64,000 nt of DNA from assembly GCF_963576675.1 (NCBI RefSeq), contig NC_088919.1, positions 44,600,501 to 44,664,500 of the forward strand, given 5' to 3'. A program made the translations under genes and the position numbers. Source of the DNA: Euphorbia lathyris (taxonomy: Eukaryota > Streptophyta > Magnoliopsida > Malpighiales > Euphorbiaceae). How positions within the stretch are numbered: position 1 is the stretch's first letter; each line of letters opens with the position of its first letter. Below, piece after piece: positions 56,514-64,000 of the stretch. The notes under the pieces were generated by a model. That model ran no database searches, was not told the origin of the DNA, and saw only the letters and a program-made list of their open reading frames with translations.

Positions 56514-57012
56514 CAATGGTGGAACCAGAACCCCGGATGACCCGGAGCTCAAATATATCAGTAAAAAAATTTCAAAACGTCCAAAAAAAATCGAAATTAA
56601 CTGTGCGATTGACGGTAAATTTTTAAAGTCCAGCCCGTTAGGGTTGGGTAAATTTTTTTTAGCCTCCAACGCATTAAAACTGTAAAAATGTTACCATTTT
56701 TTTTCAAAAAAACTAGCATTGAACTAATAGAAAATTAAACATGTTTACTTTTTTTTAATGGTAAAGACATAATAAAAATGAATATTAAATATGTCTACTT
56801 TTTTTAATGGTAAAGGCATATTAAAAATGAATTCAAAAGTGTTATCAAAATACAAATAAAAAGTCCATTTAAATTAATTAATAATGGTAATATGTTTTTA
56901 TAATTATTGAAAAATAAAATAATTAAAAAAAAATGAAGTTGGAGGGAGTCGAACATAGGACCTCTCAAAAAAAAAGTAAACATCTTTAACCATCACATCT
57001 ACCTTTAAACAT

Positions 57013-58215
57013 GAGTAAATTACACCAATAGTACCTGAATTATACCTCAATTCACACTTTGGTACCTGAATTACATTTTGTCTCAAAAATATACCTTAAG
57101 TAATGGTAACCGGACAATATAATACGTTTAGCCAGTCACTAATTGGTCAACCCGAATTTTGACCATTTTTAATTAAAATTTTAATTAATTTCTCTCTTAG
57201 TGTCTTTCTCTCTCTCTTCCATTCTCTCACTTTCTCTCTCTTCAATTCTTAGTACTGAACCAGAATAGTTCTTCCTCCTTCTACTTTGCTTTGTTTCTCT
57301 CTCTAAAAAATGAAAATTCAATGTTTATCTCTCTCCCATTTCCTTTCTCTCTAATAAATCCATCCTTTTCATCTCCAAATTGAAAAATAGCCACAATAAA
57401 TTAAGATTAAAACTGTTGAAAAATGAATATAAAAATTGGATATACAACCTCTGGAAGCTCAAAAAGTATATAGCAAAAACAGGCTATTTTGTTTCTTTTT
57501 GCTTCTCTAGATTGTTGGTTCAATATTTTCATTTTGGAAAGATATGTTTCTGAAAGTGGTGCCAAGAATGAAATAAGTATTGAGAAAATGATATATTCTC
57601 TAGGTGACAAGATTAGAGATGCAATGCAGAAGATTTGAGATTGAGCTCCTATCCATGTAACGGATGTGCCCGTGTCAGCCATAAGAACCGTCGGAAGCAA
57701 CTCGCAGTGATTGCTGCTGTTGTAACCACAGTAGTCCACGCCGAGCAGCGGTTGAGCCGCCAGACTTCATCATCGACGAGAGAGAAAGATAGAGAAAAAA
57801 AGAGAGTGACAGATCAGTCGATGCCGAGTAGCGGTTGAGCCCCCAGACTTCATCATCGACAAGAGAGAAAGAGAGAGAAACGAAGAGAGTGATAGATTAG
57901 TCCACGCCGAGCAGAGGTTGAGCCGCCGGACTTCATCATCGACGAGAGAGAAAGAAAGAGAAACGAAGAGAGTGACGGATTAGAGGAGAGAGATTGAGTC
58001 TTTTAATTTTTAATTAAAATTTATTAAATAAATAGTCAAAATCTTAAAAAGTGGTCAAATAAATGGTCTAAATTCTAATTTACTGGTTAGTGTCGGTTAG
58101 AAATATTAAATTGTCCGGTCATTTATAGTTCGAGTATATTTTTGAGACAAAATGTAATTCAGGTACCAAAGTGTGAATTGAGGTATAATTCAGGTACTAT
58201 TGGTGTAATTTACTC
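57013..58215. mobile_element. MULE-like element with about 85-bp near-perfect inverted ends
   Basis: Ends GAGTAAATTACACCAATAGT and its inverted copy pair almost perfectly for about 80 bases, through 'ggtacctgaattacattttg'. The repeat CTTTAAACAT (10 bp) flanks it at 57003-57012 and 58216-58225. Long TIRs and a 9-10-bp duplication suggest Mutator. The interior holds a CT-rich stretch (57180-57300), a minus ORF (57407-57739) of unknown origin, and three tandem units. Confidence 0.82.
57738..57990. repeat. Three tandem units of about 84 bp
   Basis: Units begin 'cgccgagcagcggttgagcc' (or tgccgagtagcgg..., cgccgagcagagg...) and end 'gagagtgacagat', each with 'cttcatcatcgac.agagag'. They lie inside the MULE. 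Confidence 0.85.
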
Positions 58216-58361
58216 CTTTAAACATTGAAATAATACTACATAGAGTCAATATAATTCTTTTCAAAATATTACCAGACACCATTACTATTTTTTTTCCTCA
58301 ATTCTCCGACCGTCTATCGGGGCTCGAGCCCCCCTAACCCCCCCTGGTTCCGCCCCTGATC

Positions 58362-59060
58362 TTAAGGAAGTTGGCTATCAATTTTTTTTTGGATCAAAAA
58401 ACTTTTTTTTAGGTGAGGATGATTATCATTAAGAAAAAGCATCAATAATATCGATATAAAGTAGGTACAAAGTAAGCTCCAAATAGTAGTCGGACAATCT
58501 TCCAGATCCTTTGTCCAAAAAGCTAAACTATGAGCTACTTTATTCCCCTCTACCCTAACAAACGAAAAGCTACAAGAATTAAGCATCAAAGTTATTAACA
58601 TCTTCATAGAGGAAAAGGAGAGAAGATCGAGGAAGGACTCCGCTAGCCAAGGTTTCGACCACAATCTTAAAATCAGACTCAATATAAATATTCTGAAAAA
58701 AAAACAGTCTCTAGCAAGAGTGATACCTTCCAATATAGCTCGTAACTCAGCTGTCTCAACGGAGGGACACGAATGTCTAGGAATACCGGTTGTAGCCAGC
58801 ATACTACCTAATGAATCCCGAGCAATCAAACCTATCCTTACGAAAAGACCATTTTCCACATACGAAGTATCACAATTAATTCTAATGATGCCTCGCGAGA
58901 GTGTATACCAAACCTTATAAGGGCCAAGGCTTAATTGCTTGCTTCCATTCATGCAATAATAGTCGCGCTTTATCGATCAGAAGACCAGGTGCTACCCAAG
59001 CGTTATCATGTGCAAAGTTGTTTTTTCCGAACCACATGCACCTTTTTATGTCTTATGTGA
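58362..59060 (-). pseudogene. LINE 3' end with RNase H (copy 2, longer)
   Basis: Minus strand from about 59060: FGKNNFAHDNAWVAPGLLID, then IIRINCDTSYVENGLFVRIG (first Asp), VETAELRAILEGI (Glu), a frame wobble, and SFSFVRVEGNKVAHSLAFWT near the end, followed by an A-rich tail (58380-58410). The 311-bp terminal part is repeated at 56203-56513. Only the C-terminal domain remains; inactive. Confidence 0.85.
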
Positions 59061-61927
59061 CTAGAAAGATTTTTTTTTTTATTTTTTATTTTAAATGGTA
59101 AAAAATACCATTTATAATAGAATGAATTAATAACGCATCTCCTGCTTGTATAACCAAATTTTCTTGTAAGTAAATCTACAATGGTACTTTAAAATCCATT
59201 TTTAGAATTTTTAGAATACGACTCTAATAGTACTTTATAACATTATCCTATATATAGATTAAGGTTTTTGGTACTTTATATATGAAGTACAAAATACCTT
59301 ATTCTATTTTTAGAATAAGATTTAATAATTTTTTAAGTTTATAAAAATATTATTTTAATGTTTTATATAATATAAAAATAATAATTTATGAGGTTTTATT
59401 TTTAAATGTATGTATGCTTTTAGTTAATGTGATTTTTACTATTTAGATAAATTTTAAATTTTTTATTGTTATTAAAAATCATAATAATATATATTACTGT
59501 TAGCGATATTTTCGTAATATTACTAATTTCAACTTTATTACGTGTGGTTTGGTGCAGACGTGTCAGAGAAATTAATTTTCAATTAATTTGGATGGTTATA
59601 TTGATGAAAAATGTGAGAAAAAACTTGAATTCTAATTAAGCGATTGATGAAGGATATAAGAATTGAAAAGAGTCCCTCTTGGATATTTAGATCCACTATA
59701 AAAGCCCAGCTAATTACTCGAATTGTAAATATAATGCCAAAAATCAATACATTGGATGTGTGGAAATAGTTACAATTGTTCAAACATAAAAGCAAGCAAT
59801 TGCAATCACATCTAATATTATATGCAATAGTTAACTTAATTATATAATTAATTCTGAAATAAAATGATAACAAAATTGAATTGATACACGAATAACTAAA
59901 TTGAAATTTAATTAACTGGAATTGAAATAACAACAATTGGAAAATGGAAATGACGAAATGAATTAAAATGATAAACTTGAAGCCAAATAAATGGCTATAT
60001 TGTTGTGGCAGATTCTGTTCGGCGTGGACTTCACTTGCAAACGAATGAGTTAATCTAACGGTCAAAGAGGATTGATTTGCTGCAAGGCTTCGGTAACAAT
60101 TTGAGTAATATATTTGGTACGTTGTGGAAATGTTTCAGAATTGATGTATTTCGGGTTTGCTAACGAAAGCAAATTACTTGGAATGATGTTTATGATGTTG
60201 GGAATGCCGAATAACGAGCTTGTGCAGCTCGGAGTTGATCGTAGATATGAAAGAATTGATAAAATTAACTTAAGTGATTAATTTACAAAGTAATTGTAAT
60301 CAGATTTTTGAGAAGTTATGTTCTCGATGAAAAGAATTGATTGTAAAAGAATTTATTGAGATGATACGAAAGCCTAAAATCAAATTTAGGATGTTAGGAA
60401 TAAATGTATGTGAGAATTTGGGACATAAATAGAATGTAGGGGTCGAAAAGATCAAAATTTGACATTTACCGATTTTGGGCTGGAAAATTGTTGGGATTGT
60501 GATTCGTTTTGGACGAATTGATGATTTGAGATTGAAATGGAGTTGCTGAAATGTTGTTTCAAAATTTGGAATCGTTGTTTTGATTGATTGATTTTCTTTA
60601 TTTGTTGCAATCATCACTCCACCACTCTCTAAAAACATTTTCTACACTTTCCATGGTCTGAAGTAAGGCTTTGAGGAAGAAGAATGTAGGTAGTGGGAAC
60701 TAGATTTTCAGATTGGTTTATGTCTTTTTAGATTAGGAGATTAATCCAAATCATCCAAAAATCTGTTATATCATGTTGGATTCATATAATGTGTTAAAAA
60801 ATCACATGTAATTTTATTATATTTAATAAGGACGACATGTCAAAATATGGAAGGTTATTCAATGCAGCTGTCGCCGCCTCCTCACTTTCTAGGAAGACCA
60901 AAACGGAGGTCTCCATCCTAGCTGTCCAATCGGCTAAGTCTGATAATGGAAAAAATAGTCCATTCCGTGTGTCGGAAGATCCGTTTGAAGTGTGTACAAT
61001 ACATGCTCATTCTACCATGTGTTGAAATCCTACTAATAAAGGAAAATAACAAAATTCTAATCCTCGACCGCTTAGTCTAAGGGACACAGATACCATATCA
61101 AGGAATCAATTAAACTAAAAGCTTAAGATGATAAAGAAGAGCCAATACTTTTTATTATAATCTCTAACAGGTTATAATCGTGTTTACAGGTTATAATAAT
61201 TATAGTTTTATTACCTTTATTAATTATGGTAAGATGTAAAAACATGAAAAGATATGATTAATGATTTTAAATACATGTCATCAATGGTATAAGGAAAATA
61301 TCCTATGACTGTCACATTTTCATTGGTAAAACAAATTACCCAATATACCACTTGGACCAATGATATGTAACAATATAGAATGGTGAAGGAAAAGTTGTCG
61401 TATTGGACATGTGGATCAATGGAATAAGTACATCCATCTCAAGAGTGATCATCTAGAGTTGTACGGGTTACAATTAGCACACGTCAAATCTGCGTGATCC
61501 ATCAGGAGATATGCTCTCGACCTCCCCTAGCACGTGTCCCAGACGTCAACTAGGATTAAGAAGCCATCACATTCCCAAAATACTCTCAGAACCTTATGAA
61601 TAAAGAAATTGGCACGATCACTATATCTCATTCTAAAATCATAGATTTCCATTTCTCTTATCTTCATCCTCGTAAATTTTACAAACTTAAATATAGGAGT
61701 AAGACTCCTTTGATCCTTTTTTTTTTGTCTTACTATAAAGCTTATCAACTCGAGAAACAAATAAACAGTCATTCCCCTCCATATTTACTCACATCAAGTC
61801 TCATCGAGATGATTGATGAAATTGAGTGAGTGAGCAGTAGAGATGTCATTTTCTAACACAACAATACCATTTAGAGAAATAATTCGCTTGATACTATCGT
61901 CTCACATGATAACTCGTTTTGACATCC
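59061..61927. other. Long AT-rich stretch without a supported gene
   Basis: 59160-59510 is low-complexity. 59570-60650 is open in places on the minus strand (59583-60065, 60300-60638) but the translations are Ile/Phe/Asn-rich without a motif. 61080-61170 (ataccatatcaaggaatc...) resembles a primer-site-like or TE text often seen in plant repeats. 61300-61870 has LTR-like composition but no ends I can fix. Part of this must be the 3' flank of the ALS3-like gene. Confidence 0.35.
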
Positions 61928-64000
61928 TCAATTAGCGGTGAAGACGTTAGTATCTAATTGATAAGCAGGGGTGAAGAAGGAAGGCCAAGAGAGATAAGTA
62001 GAGAGGATACTACTAAGAGTAGAAGCTCCAATTAGCATGTTCATTACCACAATTTGGAGTTGAATGGCTTCCAATGGTGATGCTCCTCCCATTATAAGTC
62101 CAGTCATGGCTCCTGGCAGAGATATCAATCCCACTGTTTTTGCATTGTCTAATACTGGTGAAAGAGCTATTACAAGTGCCCTTTTCACTTGTTGTAGTGT
62201 CGCTTGCCGAGGTGTTGCCCCCAACGCCAATGCTGTTTCTACCTGCCAAAACAAACAAAAAAGACCTCCAAATTTAGTTGAATGCGTCAATTTAATACAT
62301 AAAATTTATAGAATACCGGGTGCAAGACACCTCATTGTACTAGCTCTCCAAATTGGGGACCCGATTTAATTTTAATGGAACTCACTTTCAATTTCTTAAT
62401 TATTGATTAGACATCACGAAGGTTTTGTAACAAACTACTACTACTACATGTGGTTTTCAACGTTAATAATAACAAAAATGTTTAATATTGTTAAAGTTGT
62501 AGGGTTAATTAAAAAAACTGATGTGTTACAATGATTGTTTTTTTGCTGTTGAAACCAGGATTGTGCTCTTGATATTCGCAAAATCGATGACTTTTGGGTT
62601 GATATAGCCAATTTAACGGTTAACGACGTCAAAATGAAAATTTTTAAAAATTAAAATTGTTTAGTATCATTTTATGTGTAACCATAATTTTTATTTTTTA
62701 AAACCATCATTCTTTGATTTTTATTCTCTAAACATTAACTTCCCTCTTCTCGAACAACATGAATGTTCACATGGACCTTAATGACCAAGTGAATTTGGTC
62801 ATTCACCGTTTGATCTAGGTTTATTAAATCTAAGCCATGAGATGTTTTGAATCTCCACCTTAGGATTCTAATAAACCTAAATCTAACGGTGAATGACTAA
62901 ATACTGCATGGTCATTAAGGTTCATGTGATCAAAACCGAGCAAAACTAAGTTGTTTAGTATCATTTTATATGTAACCATAATTTTTATTTTTTAAAATCA
63001 TCATTTTTTACTTTTATTTTTTAAATATTAACTTTCTTTTTTTTTGAAATCACATATTAATTTTCTCTATACTTCTCAAAAAATATATAAATAACCTAAA
63101 AACTAAAAATTGTTTAAAATATTACCAAATATTTAAAAGTTTTTATTTTGAGATTGTTAACGGTAAAATTATAATTTTATAAAATTTCATTGCAAATCAT
63201 TGTAGCCACAACTTTCTTTTATTTAAACTAACTCTAATGTTTTATTTTGGTTGTTGTTTTGAATTTTTTCTCCAATTTGCTATTTTTTATTTATAAAATA
63301 AATTATTATTATATGAGAGAATATTAATGCAAAAAACATCTTGCGCCAAGTCATTAATTCAATTTTTCTAGTTTAAATTCTCTCAACTTTAATAGTGCGC
63401 CACTGCTATAAAGTCAGGTCTCATTTTGTAAAAAAAAAAAAAATGTCAAATATAAAAACTAGGTCTAATACATAAATAACCTCTGAACTTGTCTAAATGT
63501 TGCAATCGCCTGTAACAACTTACCCCTTAAACTTGTCCAATTATAAAACATAACTCCAAATTGGGAATTTTTTACCCCGTTTTTGAAGAAACCGTAAAAA
63601 AGTTTTTCCGGATTCGTATCACGCCAAAGATCTTATTATCATATTTCACGAGCGTTGCAGATTTTGTATTTTACGTGTTTCTTCAATTGCAGTCCATGTC
63701 AGCAATTTGGGGTTGTGTTTTACAATTGGACAAGTTTAAGGGGTAAGTTGTTACAATTGGACAAGTTTGAGGGGAAGTTGTTACAATTGAAAGTTGGAGG
63801 AGGCAGTTGCAACATTTGGACAAGTTTAGGGGTTATTTGTATATTAGGCCTAATAACTAGCCTTCCTTGTGAAAGTTTCCCTAAAATTGATTTTGCTAAA
63901 CGGAAAGGGCAATCCTAAAATTGAATGAATAACAGAACAGAATTAATACCATACCAAGCTCATCTGGACTTTGATATCGTCTCGGAGTCGTCTCATAGCA
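61928..64000 (-). CDS. ALS3: ALS3/STAR2-like membrane protein, last two exons (partial)
   Basis: Minus strand. The last exon is 62242 down to 61928 (104 residues and stop), beginning VETALALGATPRQATLQQVK and including NAKTVGLISLPGAMTGLIMG and LSSILSTYLSWPSFFT. The previous exon ends at 63955 with RRLRDDIKVQMSL and runs off the window; the join L|VETALALG is in frame. This is the C-terminal part of the UPF0014/YbbM-like family. Plant ALS3 (STAR2) is a membrane subunit that, with the ABC protein STAR1, is needed for aluminium tolerance. At least two hydrophobic segments are visible. Upstream exons are outside. Confidence 0.9.
62657..63035. repeat. Hairpin MITE between 85-bp direct repeats in the ALS3-like intron
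   Basis: Arms 62766-62824 and 62871-62930 are inverted copies (about 85 percent by eye; ttcacatggaccttaatgac / reversed tcacatgaaccttaatgac). They are flanked by direct repeats 62657-62742 and 62951-63035, each starting ttgtttagtatcattttat. Confidence 0.75.
63462..63850. mobile_element. Small MULE-like element in the ALS3-like intron
   Basis: Ends GGTCTAATACATAAATAACC and reversed GGCCTAATATACAAATAACC extend about 60 bp (…cttgtc.aaatgttgcaa). Flanks taaaaacta (63453-63461) and taataacta (63851-63859) match at eight of nine. The right side also has 'ggacaagtttaaggggtaag' repeated two to three times. No gene. Confidence 0.75.

Larger units (their letters stand above)
56514..58358. mobile_element. 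hAT-like element (1845 bp) hosting a MULE
   Basis: Starts CAATGGTGGAACCAGAACCC and ends ...CCCCTGGTTCCGCCCCTG (reversed CAGGGGCGGAACCAGG, a classical hAT end). Flanks atcttaac (56506-56513) and atcttaag (58359-58366) agree at seven of eight. No transposase. The MULE at 57013-58215 makes up most of its length. Confidence 0.8.

Noticed and set aside
56990..57120. Inverted text around 57013 as a hairpin regulatory RNA
   Set aside because: The partner arm lies 1.1 kb away and a 10-bp target duplication shows these are transposon ends.
59583..60065. 160-codon minus ORF rich in Ile, Phe and Asn
   Set aside because: No motif, start context or neighbour supports it; composition mirrors AT-rich DNA.

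Overview
The window is plant nuclear DNA, most likely from a eudicot. It is AT-rich, its genes are split by GT-AG introns, and it is dense in transposable elements. The host genes match plant families: an ABCG half-transporter, an RS2Z splicing factor, a CAP/PR-1-like protein and an ALS3-like protein. I cannot name the species. I found no bacterial, organellar or CRISPR sequence and no tRNA or rRNA gene. All coordinates and motif matches were read by eye.

The left 15 kb is a nested stack of elements. An RNase H-like (LINE-type) reading frame (minus) is cut by an Athila-like Gypsy element (minus; 5' LTR about 9506-11113, gag 8815-9350). That gag is cut by the 3' part of a Tat/Ogre-type Gypsy element (plus; 1-8814, with a long 3' LTR from 5709). 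The Tat/Ogre part carries two tandem arrays and a hAT element with an 8-bp target duplication. Next is the 3' end of a Retand-like Tat element (about 12456-14995) with a decayed antisense ORF and a fragment of ribosomal protein L10a.

From 15 to 31 kb there is a long hairpin, long-TIR MITEs, LINE 3' ends (one with a perfect 10-bp target duplication), a Tat gag relic cut by a small SINE, and a young chromovirus-type Gypsy element (24460-30836, TSD TTAAT). The chromovirus has almost identical LTRs and has lost part of gag, the protease and most of the reverse transcriptase.

The gene-rich part starts at 31 kb: the ABCG half-transporter (31325-33505, plus); RS2Z SR protein (39518-41794, plus, six coding exons); a small CxxxCxxCC (YkgJ-like) protein (44147-45485, plus, four exons); an unrecognised acidic 193-residue protein (46640-47221, plus); a single-pass membrane protein with Cys pairs (47745-49509, minus, four exons); a secreted CAP/PR-1-like protein (54625-55182, plus); and the last two exons of an ALS3/STAR2-like gene (61928-64000, minus, cut by the window end). 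These genes are independent plant transcription units, not an operon.

Between and inside the genes lie well-bounded DNA transposons: a hAT nested in a hAT (34092-36308), a mini-Helitron (37686-37957), a Pack-MULE-like element with a GRF zinc-finger fragment (49734-50706), a MULE inside a hAT at the junction of a duplicated LINE end (56203-58670), and a MULE in the ALS3-like intron. I saw no convincing new enzymatic or defence system. The least expected signal is an array of paired 11-bp dyads exactly 21 bp apart in the Athila-like LTR (10529-10874).
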